The notes: generated from the sequence alone by a model not told the origin. DNA of 64,000 nucleotides from Durusdinium trenchii (GCA_963970005.1 CAXAMN010021112.1:1137136-1201135); one strand, 5' to 3'. Positions 47,701 to 57,216 are shown, counted from the stretch's first letter. Program-made: numbers and translations.

Positions 47701-48590
47701 CCTAGAGTCCAACAAACCAACAGAGGTTGAAGAACCCTATAGACTATCCCAGTTCGGTACCCCAGGTGACGGGTCCTAGTTCAGGTCACTTAACCTTTGT
47801 TGGAACATCACAATACGATCTGTTGGATTTCAGATCCGTTTGACCCCAACTCAGACACACCAGACTGGAAGATGTGCCACATATCCTCATCTTTTTTCAA
47901 CCAACCGTAACCACCCGAGTCCCGATCCCAGTCCCATGGATGGTTGGTCAATCTGCCCAGGTTTTTTAAAATGGATTCTGACTGCCAGACCTCATGTTCC
48001 ATTCCATCAAGCGCGGTCGGTCTGTTTTCAACATCAGGTCCACCCGCTGTGTGTCGTCGGGCCAGTGGGTCCCGCCTGTTGAGCTCGAAGCTCACGCCCC
48101 AAGTCGGACATCTCCTGGGCAAAGGCCTCACGGTGCCAACCGATGAGGTGATCACACAATCCTGGCATCACGCAGATTGTGTGGTGACCTCTGATGACAC
48201 AATCCCAAGACCCTCACGGGGTGAACCTCCCCAGAGTAGATGGGGTGAGCCGGAGGTGACTACGTACGTACGAAACCAAAGAAAGGTCGAACTGGAGCCA
48301 AGTCGGACTTCCTGAGGAGGTACCTGGACCCCTTTTAGGGATACTGAACGGACGTATTTTCGTCCGTATGTTCCAACTGCATTCCTTGAGTGCTTAGCCT
48401 AAGGCTTGGGGTCCTTTGCTTGAGGGTTCACGGGACCACTCTCGCTGGAGATGTGCCTCAGGCTGGAGATGGTGCGGGACATGTGCGGTAGAGCTGGATC
48501 ATTCTTGTTGGGGGGAGCGGTGGCGAGGGGTTTGACAACAGGCAAATCTTCGCCCTGCACCCCAGACCAGGCAGTTGGAGCTTCAATCAT
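29601..48590 (-). CDS. Membrane fatty-acid desaturase, multi-exon gene (12 exons resolved)
   Basis: A di-iron membrane desaturase that introduces a double bond into a fatty acyl chain in a cellular membrane. Twelve minus-strand exons carry the three histidine boxes in order: HHTIH (HxxxH), HNQVHH (HxxxHH) and QIEHH. Flanking blocks are typical of the family: RWTMVAHHTIHG, FDWMLPEAWSRYHNQVHHY, DPD, FYLRAVIGSVN, DFLHGYLNYQIEHHLWPDLS, CEKHGVPYVQEN and a basic tail ending in a TGA stop. Gln in box 3 is usual in front-end desaturases, yet the first exon shows no cytochrome b5 HPGG motif. I recall this arrangement from bacterial and algal proteins of unsettled regioselectivity, so no position is assigned. 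Exons are 24-159 nt; donors are GT or GC, acceptors AG|G in 10 of 11. A central segment (43573-34392, roughly 100 residues between box 2 and box 3) is unresolved. The start ATG at 48590 is a proposal. Confidence 0.9.
30105..30177 (-). CDS. Desaturase exon, KAICEKHGVPYVQENIFARM (73 nt)
   Basis: Reads KVKAICEKHGVPYVQENIFA then RMVK, the conserved C-terminal block that follows box 3 in this group. Acceptor ccttccag|G, donor GC (GCATCG). Confidence 0.92.
30564..30710. repeat. Family D repeat, copy 1
   Basis: A 146-bp sequence running from ttgcaacctggatttaacac to tgtgctggcaaacaaacac. Three copies lie in the same desaturase intron (30178-32074). No inverted termini or coding capacity were seen. 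Confidence 0.85.
31121..31266. repeat. Family D repeat, copy 2
   Basis: The most diverged copy, same orientation: ttgcactctggatttaacac...gttcagaggtccaga...gtggtttgtagtggcaagc. Confidence 0.8.
31691..31824. repeat. Family D repeat, copy 3
   Basis: Nearly identical to copy 1 from ctggatttaacactaaacag to gtggtttgtgctggc, so it is a recent duplication. Confidence 0.85.
32075..32113 (-). CDS. Desaturase exon, PDLSMLSYAKAQP (39 nt)
   Basis: Directly continues box 3: HHLW + PDLSMLSYAKAQ, with split codons on both sides that fit in phase. Acceptor gccaag|G, donor GC (GCCACT). Confidence 0.9.
32596..32634 (-). CDS. Desaturase exon with histidine box 3, HGYLNYQIEHHLW (39 nt)
   Basis: Thirteen residues hold the QxxHH box. 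Acceptor gctcag|G, donor GT (GTCGCC). The flanking split codons complete Leu upstream and Trp downstream. Confidence 0.95.
33005..33195. repeat. Tandem repeat of GACCTGAAGCCTTGAAGA units with N gap
   Basis: Units of about 34 bp (gacgacctgaagccttgaag plus acctgaagcctagt) repeated in tandem. Ten Ns at 33125-33134 interrupt the array; the true array is probably longer. It lies in the intron between the NDF-L and HGYLNYQ exons of the desaturase. Confidence 0.9.
33195..33308. repeat. CTTCGTGT/CTTCGCGTGT tandem array, part 1
   Basis: Short units gtcttcgtgtcttcgcgt in tandem. On the minus strand they read as KTRRHEDTKTRRHAKTRR-like peptides, a known artefact-prone low-complexity type. Intronic. Confidence 0.92.
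33350..33870. repeat. TTTCGCG-rich interspersed region
   Basis: About twenty copies of the heptamer ctttcgcg (or its acgcgaacg variants), irregularly spaced between the two CTTCGTGT arrays. Confidence 0.75.
33910..34096. repeat. CTTCGTGT/CTTCGCGTGT tandem array, part 2
   Basis: The same unit as 33195-33308, about 190 bp, again on the plus-sense CTTCG strand. Confidence 0.92.
34301..34391 (-). CDS. Desaturase exon, FYLRAVIGSVNCHTGGFLNDF (91 nt)
   Basis: Reads GCRVNSPTFYLRAVIGSVNC then HTGGFLNDF, the helix-loop just before box 3 (family: FYLRQxxGSVNxxTGxDxNDFxHG). Acceptor ccgag|G, donor GC (CT|GCCGCC). Just upstream, DNA at 34500-34520 reads DIYRF in the minus sense, which resembles the family's preceding DxYRF block, but its exon edges are unclear. 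Confidence 0.88.
34893..35003. mobile_element. Family E inverted-repeat element, copy 1
   Basis: cccattaccagtaac at the left faces gttactggtaatggg at the right: perfect 15-bp terminal inverted repeats 111 bp apart. No coding content. Confidence 0.85.
35621..35931. repeat. GTGAGT/GAGAGT tandem array
   Basis: About 310 bases of gtgagtgtgagagtgag units. The minus-strand Ser/His/Thr-rich ORFs across it are artefacts of the repeat. Confidence 0.95.
35932..36245. repeat. 42-bp tandem repeat encoding a 14-residue period
   Basis: Three to four good 42-bp units (ctgtgcctgccacgaaatct...gaggttcacaaagtg), then degenerate ones. The minus strand is open in two frames: LCEPRSADFVAGTA and FVNLEVQISWQAQH, both 14 residues long. 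I recall the second periodic peptide from many predicted Symbiodinium proteins; this supports the organism call. It is probably a satellite inside the desaturase gene rather than an exon. Confidence 0.85.
37431..37667 (-). other. Possible exon, unidentified
   Basis: A minus-strand frame reads RAPDLSSIAGHGQTCVPVGH then LKVANVHGFMVTWRWRGPVL, with high third-position GC in its first half. It lies in the unresolved part of the desaturase gene but does not match that family. Confidence 0.25.
38988..39068. repeat. Family C repeat, copy 2
   Basis: accagtagcttcttg...agcgatggcctccaac (twice)...ctagtagcttcttg; shares the gatggcctccaac unit with copy 4. Confidence 0.75.
40090..40190. mobile_element. 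Family E inverted-repeat element, copy 2
   Basis: Starts cccattaccagtaaca like copy 1 and keeps the inner tggatgac...agtaaagccctttcc order. The right end (ctgtcactggtcaagtg) has diverged. Confidence 0.7.
41930..41968. repeat. GAGGATGGT tandem repeat
   Basis: Four 9-bp units, ggatggtga. Confidence 0.85.
43053..43140. repeat. GTGTCTCTATACTCTA tandem repeat
   Basis: Five or six imperfect units of gtgtctctatactctat. Confidence 0.85.
43574..43662 (-). CDS. Desaturase exon after box 2, DYFEKYTDTWKLNRDTTCFA (89 nt)
   Basis: Reads DYFEKYTDTWKLNRDTTCFA then VDRLMHDLPG. Joined after ...EPDGDP it forms the DPD motif that follows box 2 in this group. Acceptor tttgag|G, donor GT (GTTTTT). Strong G/C third positions. 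Confidence 0.85.
44146..44168. repeat. Family C repeat, copy 3 (short)
   Basis: accagtagcttcttgttact, a fragment of the family C unit. Confidence 0.6.
44348..44386 (-). CDS. Desaturase exon, second half of histidine box 2, VHHYRVNEPDGDP (39 nt)
   Basis: Thirteen codons carry the HH of HxxxHH and the N-E-x-D-x-D-P segment. Acceptor ttcacag|G, donor GT (GTGCCT). Confidence 0.93.
44742..44765 (-). CDS. Desaturase 24-nt microexon, AWSRYHNQ (first half of box 2)
   Basis: Eight codons between tggcag|G and a GC donor (GCAGAT). It supplies the first His of box 2, so the metal-binding motif is split by an intron. Both neighbours join in phase 0: WMLPE + AWSRYHNQ + VHHY. Confidence 0.9.
45441..45517 (-). 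CDS. Desaturase exon between boxes 1 and 2, ...FDWMLPE (77 nt)
   Basis: Reads REAPESRPSEKGYTAVLRFD then WMLPE; the family has a DWMLPEAW block just before box 2. Acceptor gtgttag|A (not followed by G), donor GC (GCGAGA). Confidence 0.9.
46102..46196 (-). CDS. Desaturase exon with histidine box 1, RWTMVAHHTIHG (95 nt)
   Basis: Reads MWMSPNPFTILALSLWTHSR then WTMVAHHTIHG. HHTIH is the HxxxH box at the end of a hydrophobic helix. Acceptor gcaag|G, donor GC (GCCGCA). Confidence 0.93.
47056..47147 (-). CDS. Desaturase exon, first membrane helix, WWSDLCAVLGLASLLSCIG (92 nt)
   Basis: Reads GEEDLQHLNRVVWWSDLCAV then LGLASLLSCI, a hydrophobic helix preceded by a charged stretch. Acceptor tttcag|G, donor GC (GCGGCG). 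It joins in phase 2 with the box 1 exon. Confidence 0.85.
47478..47500. repeat. (TA)n microsatellite
   Basis: A TATATA tract in the first half of the desaturase gene. Confidence 0.9.
48290..48340. mobile_element. Family A element, partial copy
   Basis: aactggagccaagtcggact and ttcctgaggaggtacctgga resemble one arm and hairpin of family A; the other arm is missing. Confidence 0.5.
48432..48590 (-). CDS. Probable first exon of the desaturase (159 nt)
   Basis: Opens with ATG at 48590 (MIEAPTAWSGVQGEDLPVVK) and continues with a polar, Ser-rich stretch (MSRTISSLRHISSESGP) that has strong G/C third positions. A GT donor (GTGAAC) at the end gives phase 0, as the next exon requires. An internal AG|GGCGAA could make it shorter. 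The assignment to this gene rests on position, strand and phase, not on homology. Confidence 0.6.
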
Positions 48591-50754
48591 AACAAATCAA
48601 GCATCATCTCCATGAAGATGAGACAAGTCAGCAGTAGATCGATAGACTTGGAACATGAACATCATACACATCATATATCTGGGCTCCAAACACAACTGAG
48701 CTGGGCTAAATACGTGTGATTAAACCCCTATGTCGTATAGCTTTCTTACGCTCCTGCTTACGCTTTTCTTACGAGACCACAATGTGAGCTTATGCGCCAC
48801 GGATATTGAAAAAGACCTTACGCGGATCTTACGCATCTGCATTTTCACACATGAGAACCATACTCCCAAAGGAGATGCTTAGCTCCCTTTTGCATGTGAG
48901 CGGGCGACAAACACATTGATCACTAAGACTCCGAAGCAAAGGAAGCAAAGGATCACGGATCACTAGCATCTACTTACTGGCTGCCGTGGGCTAGGGTAGG
49001 CGAATGAAAAGTTGGCTTACACGACACTCGCACCTTGCGCCACCAAACCCTCACCAAACGGAGCCTGGCATGTTATGACATGTTATGATGGGCTGACTTG
49101 AGAAAGGTTTGACACAGAGTGGCAAACACAAACAAGCACAGTGCACACACCTGAAACACAGTGCACACAAATGTCAGTTCCCAAGGGTTTCAAAGCTCTC
49201 TTGGTCCATACAGTTCCTTCCTTGACAAGTGTATGTGCTAAGAATCTACTAATGAACACACAACCATGTGGCAAGCTTACGCAACATGCATGTCTCACAA
49301 CTCCCTTACGCAACCTGACGCTTTTCAGGTGTTTGCTTACGCCCAAGTTCCATATGACAAGGCCTTTACTTAGTTCATCTTGGGAGGTTTTTAGCCTTGC
49401 TCAAATGGCATTTCGGTCCTGGTCTGCTGTTTGCGTCCTTGGCAGCATGTCCTCGCCTCGAGATTGAGTCTTTGAAGCCATTGATCCTGGTTCTGCCAGA
49501 TCCCGTGGGGGGGGAGATCCAGAGGATCCTTTGGAGACTAGAAGAAGCGTCACATAGTCGATGCTCTGGAAGAAGAAGAACAAGAAGAAGAAGACGTTAT
49601 CTTCAAATAAGACATATCGATCTTTACAGTAGAATAATCATCAGTAAAATAGCCTTGAACAATTAGTTACCATAATATGTTACCATTCTCATTGCCTAGT
49701 GCGTCTTGTTCATCCTTCTTCCGATAACCCCCAATTCCATCTCGTTGAAGATCCGTGGGCTGTCAGAGCCCGGGTCGGTAGGGAAGACCTGCCCTCCCCC
49801 GGGGACCACTCCCACCATCCTGGAGCGAACAAAGGGTGAGACCTCGGGGACCGACATGCCAGACTATTCCAGACTACAACATCCAGAGTTGAGTCGCGCC
49901 TGAATTCTTCACCCAGTGTTTGCAAATTGAGCCGAGCTCGTACCTCGCCATCCCCGAAGTTCTATGCACGACTTTTTAATCTTGGATTAGACCCAGTTTT
50001 GGGTGGGTCTTCTGGCTTCTGCTTGAACCAGCCGATCGTCCCGTCACATGAATCAAAAGTCTTGGATGCCTCGGCAACTTAAATTGTCTTCATGGCCAAA
50101 AGTGTGGCTGGTTGAGATTAAGCTATCAAATTACACGCAGCTGGTGAGCCAAGCAAAGCAGAAAAAGGTTTAAACAAGTTTTGGCATCCTCGAAAGGAGC
50201 CTTGTAACTTCGCAGCGAAAGTGAGGAAACCCCTTTAGGGTCGGTCAGGAACGCCAATGTGAACTGCGAATGTGTTCGTCCGGCCTCACGAGGTACCCAG
50301 TGGCACCAACTCACACAGATGTTGTACGTTTTGAACTTTGCTCAGGCCGTTTGGTTACCCTTTGGCCTCATGTGGCCTCTTTGTAGAATGGTGCAAAAGA
50401 CATACAATCATATACTGCTTTGTGCTTTGTCCAAGGGTGCCGATGTCAAAGGTGAAGATGTCTTAGTCGAGTAGATGATGCGGGTTCAGTGTGACCTTCT
50501 GCTTTCGTGTGCTCTCAACTTGCACTGCTTGCAGAAGGCTATATGGGGCATTGCACCACTCCCTTGCAACTCAGGAAGTAAAGGAAAGTGGCTCATGTCA
50601 GCTATTAGTCTCCGAACTGTGCCACCGGCCCACGTGAAGCGGGCAGAAATCAGTGAGAACTTCTTGGACTCTGTCTGGGCAAACGACTTCACACTTGACT
50701 GAAATTCCCACCCAGCGCAGCGCACTATGGCACAAACTATAGATGAGTTTTAAC

Positions 50755-50845
50755 TAGTATAGCTTCTTGTTCCCAGTAGAAATGGCCTCCAACCTAGTAG
50801 TGATGGCCTCCAACTTAGTAGCTTCTAGCTACTAGTTAGAGGCCC
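50755..50845. repeat. Family C repeat, copy 4
   Basis: actagtatagcttcttg...gatggcctccaac units...tagtagcttctagctactag; the same order as copy 2. Confidence 0.75.
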
Positions 50846-51359
50846 CATGCGTTTCAAACAGTTTCAGATTCTCTGTGAAACTAACAGGAGGTTTAGGCTG
50901 AATCCCTACTATTACAGCCTACTTAGTGGTTCCAGGCAGTCGTAGAAAGCATCTACTGGCCAAGGGTCCCCCAATCCACCCCACCGATGTCCGATAGATT
51001 TGGGCCATCGATTACCCCAGCACTAGTGGTTTCCGTCACAAAGATGGTCAATCTACCATGGGCCAGCCATAGAAGTCCAAGGTTTTGACCTATTTCAGGC
51101 TTTGAGGTTGCCATTATGTGCAAGACCCACCACTCCAATTTGGGTCTGAACACACACGCTGAACAAGACCAATGACACGGACGCTTTTTTGGGGCTCCTG
51201 CAAACACCCGGCAACACAAGGACCAAACTGAAGTTTCCCAGGGCTTTCCAGGTTGGGAGCTCTTAAACCATCTTAGACCCCCTATGCATGGACCATGGGC
51301 ACCCTGAAACCCCTTTAATCACCACAAGCAACGCGTTTTTCACTGCTGGCTTATATAAG

Positions 51360-51563
51360 TCAACATGATTCGTCTGATCCTTCCCTCACCGACGTTCGAA
51401 ACGCAGCCAGTTCCCACCGTTTGTTCGATCTTGTGAAAGGTGGTCCCTGATTTTGGGTTTGTCCAAACAGTCTCATCGCAAAGACCGTCTCATCCTGTCC
51501 TGCCTGCCGAAATGTGCTGATGAACCGCCGTCTTTCGTGCGCCCTGTGACGCTCATCAGGCAA
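51360..51563 (-). other. Possible exon, unidentified
   Basis: A minus-strand 67-codon frame: HERRRFISTFRQAGQDETVF then AMRLFGQTQNQGPPFTRSNK. The composition is protein-like, but there is no recognised family and there are no clear splice edges. Confidence 0.3.
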
Positions 51564-51784
51564 TCAGCATCATCAGAGATCTTTGATGTTTCCAAAGTAT
51601 AAAGCCGCAACTCTAAATATATTACTACTCGGGACTTGGGAACTCCAGGTCACTGGCCAATCCCAAAGCTGCGGTGATCAATTCAACAGCTGGGTCGTTG
51701 AGGACATCTGGGTCAAACGCCACCACGGCCAGGAAACACATGTCCCCTAGAAGTCGAACCACCATTGTTTTAATAGCCTTCACC

Positions 51785-51871
51785 GAACAACCATGGTTTC
51801 ACCAGAGGTTTTACATTACAAAACCAGATCAACCATTTAAAACATGGTCTTTGACTTCCAGGGTGTCCCTT
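51785..51871. repeat. Family G dispersed repeat, copy 3
   Basis: caaccatggttt...tacattacaaaaccagatcaaccattt...gacttccaggg. Confidence 0.6.
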
Positions 51872-52295
51872 TCGGAGAATGGATTGGGTTCACCGATGTT
51901 CAACGCTGACGTTTGCGAAACTGAGATCGAACCACGTGGATTTGTCCAACTGGAGGAATCAAGTCATGTTTCTTCTTCACCCAGTTGGAGGATCATGTTC
52001 ACATCCTGTCCACCCGATAGTCACTTGGGGTCCCTGACATCCAACGAGCAAACATGAAGTTCTGAAGAAACTTTTCAGTGTGTAGAAACACTTTCAAAAC
52101 ATGGAAACCTGTAGAATTGAAGGACATCCCCCTTGGACTGGTCTTCCAACTATGTTCTGCGGGGAAATGAGTCAACTCATTTGGAAAACAAACAAACACG
52201 GCAGACCATCCATGCCTGTTTGACGGAACATCGCGCAGCCACACACACAATGTGTTGTTATGCAGAACAAACATGGGGGAAGAACATCAACAACG

Positions 52296-52432
52296 ACTAC
52301 TCCTACTCCTACTCCTACCACTACATACCACTACGACTGCTGCTGCTCCTACAGTACTGCTGCTGCTGCTGCTACTACTACTACTGCTACTTCTACCACT
52401 ACTACCGCTACTGCTACTGCTACTTCTGCGAG
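52296..52432. repeat. CTA/CTC/CTG trinucleotide array
   Basis: Interrupted ctactc, ctgctg and ctacta triplets. A 202-codon plus ORF and others crossing it are open because of the repeat. Confidence 0.9.
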
Positions 52433-54267
52433 TACCTGTGAACTGCACACATCAAAGAACTCGACAAAGACTACAAGGATCGAAGTAGTAGTTCAATGGC
52501 TCAGTGGATTGCAAGCCTTCTTCTCCGAGTCTCTTCCAAAGCAGGTCGGTCTCATAGCCTGCGAAACTGGGAGATCCACTGGGTGCTACCCAGTAAACAT
52601 CATGCTGAGTAGAATGTATTCGCACGCCGCCGCCACAAGCAGCTCGTCTAGAGAACGTCCACACCGTCAACTTGGTAGGACTACAAAGATTCGGTGGAAA
52701 GTTTTGGAGCATCAAACAGCAGCGTGTTCCACACGTATGCGTGTTTTGGTATGCCAGACGAACATGCGAGCAGTCCAGCTCCTGTGTGCGTCTGCTTTTT
52801 CGTGCAGCTCGTCCAGCTCCAGGGCGGTCAGGGTGAATGCTGAAGAAGTACATCTAACATGTGCCTGAAGACTCCACCTTCTCCGATTGCCCTATTCCAT
52901 CCTATTCCTGTTTTGGTTCACGAAAGAAGCAGGTCCAGTCCATGGATAAACAAAACGTGCATAGGCCGAATCGACTTCTGCTCCAAAACCGCATGACTCG
53001 AGAGAAAAGACGTCTGATTCACCCAAAAGCGAGCGCATAGATTTTTCGCACAAAAAACATGGGTGGTTTAGATGGATTCCCCATCTACAGTGATGAAAAG
53101 AGGCACAGACCTCTTAAGACGTCCTTTATAGTGGTTTCAGAGTAGATGGCACAAACCCCAAGATGTCTTTTAGATGGGGATCCATATAAACCACCTAACT
53201 TGGGGTAACTTGTGCCATCTACTCTCAATGCACTGTATATGGGGGTTCATAGTTGCACCACCTCCAACTTTGGGTCACCTGTGCGAATCGAACGTCTTAG
53301 CACGACCACCGAGAAGGGCGGTTGCAGTGGTCAAAAGGAGGGTCTTGGCAGTTCCGATGATTTCAATGTCATAAGGAATTTGATCGTTTTGAGCTAAGGT
53401 TCAACTCCTTGCTGAGACAATGTAGTTAATTGGCTATAGCTTATAACTATGTTTGTACTATTGGTTCAAGTTGGGGATGGGTTGGGCCCAAAACAACTAA
53501 AGCTCCGAGAGTGTCATACTCTTTTCGGACGAGGCTTCACTGTGGCGGCCGCATGCGTCGACTGGCACCAGTTGAGGAGCTGGAGACTCTTGAGCTCTCA
53601 CCTGTGCACCAACCTGGAATAGCACGGTTTGGCCTTTCGAATTGAGCACGGTTTGGCTCTGATTCCAACACCACAAACACTTTGAACCCACAGATTGGTG
53701 CCACAAGTGTGTTGAAAATGGACCTCTGGCAAGTCCACATAAGCTCTCTGCTTCAGTTATATACTGCAGTCTGGTGCTTCCTGGTAAGCCAAACTGGATG
53801 GCTTCCAGGATGACGAGTCTGACGCACAATCAATCACATCATCTACACCTATCATCACCTACAAAATACATAATGAAGCATAGCAAAGCATTAAACAAAA
53901 ATGATCACACATGAGACAGACTTCAATCCATCTCCTAAATGATTTGAATATACTTGAATTATGAGGCAAGTCAGTATCTAATTTTTAATCTGCTACTGCT
54001 ACAGAAACTGCTACAAAAACACGGATCCAGCACTGGTTGTGAACTAGCCATCCCCAAACTCCCTCCACCAGGGTTTGGACAGCAGCAAATCCCTGAAGTT
54101 TGGTGTGGTCTCCAAAGCCACTTGCCAAAGGAACAAACAATACATTATAATACATTATATTTTTATATACACATAATATATACATATGGCTGTGCATTGA
54201 AAAGGGAACACGTAAATAGACCTGTCTACCCAGCCAGGGCGAGGGGGTCTCCCTATTACACACCCAT

Positions 54268-54380
54268 ATGTAACATATATATATATATATACTGTATACC
54301 ATATAATAACATATGTATACGTATGTCATATATATATATAGAGATTAACATATATAAGCATTATATATATGTATATATTA
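54268..54380. repeat. TA-rich microsatellite cluster
   Basis: Several interrupted TATATA tracts. Confidence 0.88.
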
Positions 54381-54694
54381 ATAAAATTTGAACAATATGG
54401 AGACCATAATCCCAGCTCCTCCAAGTTCCAATACTTGCCCCGCCGATACTGAAGCAACAAAAAAACTGAATGTTGGTTTGGGGCGGCATAAGTGGAAGTT
54501 CCATATTTTGAGCTTGGGAAAGGAATACCACCAAGCTTAGAGTGATGTTACAATAGTGAATACTATCACTATATATATATATATATGTGTGTTTCTTTAT
54601 GTTCCACGTGAGAACCATTTTTTTCACACGATGATTTTGATCTTGAATGCGTAATTGCTTGGCTTGACGTATCGCTTGTCCAATCGAGCCCTTG

Positions 54695-54793
54695 CTCGAT
54701 TGGTTCGTGCCGTCGTGCTCGTCGACCTCATAGGGGTCGCACTCCAACGCAAAGCGAAACAGTCTCCACAGCTCGAAACTGGTCCATGTCCCG
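54695..54793 (-). other. Probable exon, unidentified (FELWRLFRFALECDPYEVDE)
   Basis: After acceptor tttgtag|C the minus strand reads GTWTSFELWRLFRFALECDP then YEVDEHDGTNQSS with strong G/C third positions. The donor is unclear. The family is unknown; it is probably part of the cluster of unidentified exons upstream. Confidence 0.5.
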
Positions 54794-55431
54794 CTACAAA
54801 GTGGGCGAAACCTTAGTGGTCGCAAGTGCTGATGCAACTAGCTGACACAAGTGCACTACCATCGCACAGATGCACCAAAAAGGAGTTTTGATTCACTGGC
54901 GCAAGGAAACAGCACTTGCAAACTCCATATAGGATGTCCACCTTCTGCGGATCACTAGCGCATTTCCGATCTTGCCTTCGAATCGATGGCAAGCGCATGT
55001 GAACGCCACTCCGACGCCAGGCATTTGTGGAGGGTTGGCATATCACCCAACTGATTAAGAATCCAAATTGCGTCAAGACTTGAAACCCATCCACAGGCTG
55101 CTGGCTCAGGCCACTGAGAAACAATTTCATCGGAAACTGATCCTCAGAATGTTGCAGCCCTCCTCCCGTTCTTCCTCTAAGAGAGCTCCCTGTGTGATCT
55201 GCTGGACTCTTGCTCCTGGCACAGCATGCAACGCGGCAATTGACAACGCCAAAAGAACTGCGTCTCCAAATGGGTTGGTCGGACTTTCTTGGGGGACAAA
55301 CCATGCTTCCAGGTGCCAAAAGCATCAGACAAAACTGTCCACACTCACACTCACCAAAAGCTGAAAAGCTGTGCCATTTGGAACTGCGCATCTTCCACCA
55401 CCACCTGGTTGCGAACAGAAGATCTACCCAT

Positions 55432-55490
55432 CATCGTCGTCGTCGTCGTCGTCATCATCATCATCATCGTTGTCATCATGATCATCAGCC
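55432..55490. repeat. (ATC/GTC)n trinucleotide array
   Basis: tcgtcgtcgtcgtcatcatc units. Confidence 0.93.
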
Positions 55491-55671
55491 ACATCATCCA
55501 CAAAGGGGAAATGGAACTGGATGGAACTGACACATGTTCAAAGGGGAATGAAGGTGTTTGTTACGAAGTTGAGACCTCTGTGTACTTGACAACTGCCACG
55601 TGCCCGCCGCTTGGGGCGGAAGCCCCAAACCGCCCCACCCGGGGCCGAAGACTTGGAAGACCCGGAGATAC

Positions 55672-55879
55672 CCGGAGGCCAACAGGTGGTGCCATCCACG
55701 AAACCAGGTGGACCGTGGTTCCGAGCTTCCGGGCCTCCCAGATGCTGCACTTCTGCACTTCACCGACCCAGCCGGTCGCGAACCACGGCGGTGGACCAGC
55801 ATGGGGGTTTTGGAGGACGGACCACCTCACCCAGGTCAGGTCGGTTGGTCGCCCCTTGTACATGACGAATGAGGCCAGC
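55672..55879 (-). other. Probable exon, unidentified (208 nt, Trp-rich)
   Basis: Between gaaaacag|G and a GT donor (CGG|GTATCT) the minus strand reads LASFVMYKGRPTDLTWVRWS, then VLQNPHAGPPPWFATGWVGE and VQKCSIWEARKLGTTVHLVS. Third positions are strongly G/C. I do not recognise the family. Confidence 0.6.
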
Positions 55880-56410
55880 CTGTTTTCAGTATGTCCAAGA
55901 ATGTCCCCACAGATTCCCACAACATCTTCTTCTGACCGGCTCACCTGATATGTCAAATCTCATACAAATGAACACAGACTCCACTCCAGGCTTGACAGGG
56001 CGTGGCCTCTACATGTGCAGGCCCAATTCTACCTGACACAATGGTTTCTTCTTTCCAGTGGCTCTGGTTAGTTGACGAAATGTGTTTCTGCTTCTTTAGC
56101 CTTCTTTCATCGCCAAGAAGACGGCACTGCGAAATTGAGACCAAGGATGCCCAAGGTCTTCCACAAAAGTAAGGGATGTGGCATCGAAACACGTCCTGGG
56201 GGTCCACCAGTTTCTGTTGTTCCATTTGGTCAGGAGGTGTTGGACGTGCCCTGCTTTTGACCCACGGCCATTTGGCTCCAAAGTAGGATGCCATCAAACA
56301 TCCCGGATCAAATGGAAAACATCGACCAGACAAGACGAAAGTCTGCGGGTTCCCGGGTTCCCCTATGTTTGAACCAGTCATTTCTTGACTACTCCAGCCA
56401 TATTGTCAGA

Positions 56411-56484
56411 AATCCTCAGAAGGTGCTCAGACCCCCCCAAACCCACCCCAACCACCTTCTGAGGATGTGGTTGGAGCACTAGGG
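56411..56484. mobile_element. Family A inverted-repeat element, copy 4
   Basis: atcctcagaaggt faces accttctgaggat around a ccaaacccaccccaaccacc core, followed by ggttggagcactaggg, the family's right end. Confidence 0.78.
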
Positions 56485-57216
56485 ATTATACCCCCTTTGA
56501 CCCGGTCAGCACAAAACAGTGGCAGCTAGCTCCCTGTGCTCCTGCGACATCTCCTCGCAGGGGCTAAAGACCTGACTGGACGGAAGAAACATACAGATGG
56601 TAACCCAAACATGGCAATTGCGAGGCATATGGCCTCCAACAAAAACATCATACTTACTGACACATACTGACCAACCACTCATTGTAGGAGAGAATCATCT
56701 TGTACATTCAGACAAAGGTTTAGTTGATATATTTCTTCATTGGCCAAAGATGCCGCCACAGTCGTTGTTTTTTCTCTTCAAAGTCAAATCCATGTGGCCG
56801 AAGACCCCATGTCTTGCGAGGCCAAATAAGAAGCCACGAAACCAACAGGCTTTGGGTTTGTGGAGGCCATCGACCCACATCAGCCACGCTCAAAATATTT
56901 TATTGCATTGCCTCTTCTCACCAGGGTAGAAAAAACACATCTATAATGAGACTCAATGGCACATCCAAAAGGAGCTGCCTTACACACATGTTGAACGTGC
57001 CTCACATGTTGTTGCGGAAAAACAAGTCCACCCACTGGGCCAAGTGAGGTCTCTCCCTCATGTGAGGAAAAAGTTTTGCAATACTGAAGTGGTCCAACTA
57101 CACACAGCCAGCATGTGTGAGGCAGAATCCTCTAGAGGATTGTCGTTTCCAGCCCAAAGCATTGTTGGTCGTTCCTTTAGCACTTGGTCTTGGCTCGTGG
57201 TCCCCCTTTCCCTCAC

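Larger units (their letters stand above)
48600..54690. other. No recognised gene between desaturase and the unidentified exon cluster
   Basis: Holds family C and G repeats, a triplet array (52296-52432) and AT tracts near 54270-54380. Two minus-strand frames look coding but match no family: 50126-50310 (HSQFTLAFLTDPKGVSSLSL) and 51360-51563 (RFISTFRQAGQDETVFAMRL). Confidence 0.45.

Noticed and set aside
52260-52868. 202-codon plus-strand Thr-rich ORF
   Set aside because: Its first part is a translation of the CTA/CTG triplet array, and the rest has no codon bias or known family.
55289-55948. 219-codon plus-strand ORF
   Set aside because: It includes the ATC/GTC array (poly-Val/Ile) and overlaps a minus-strand exon candidate with much stronger third-position GC.
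56260-56283. Sequence resembling the dinoflagellate spliced leader (ggccatttggctccaaag)
   Set aside because: It differs at several positions from the leader consensus, is on the plus strand, and has no gene downstream in that orientation.
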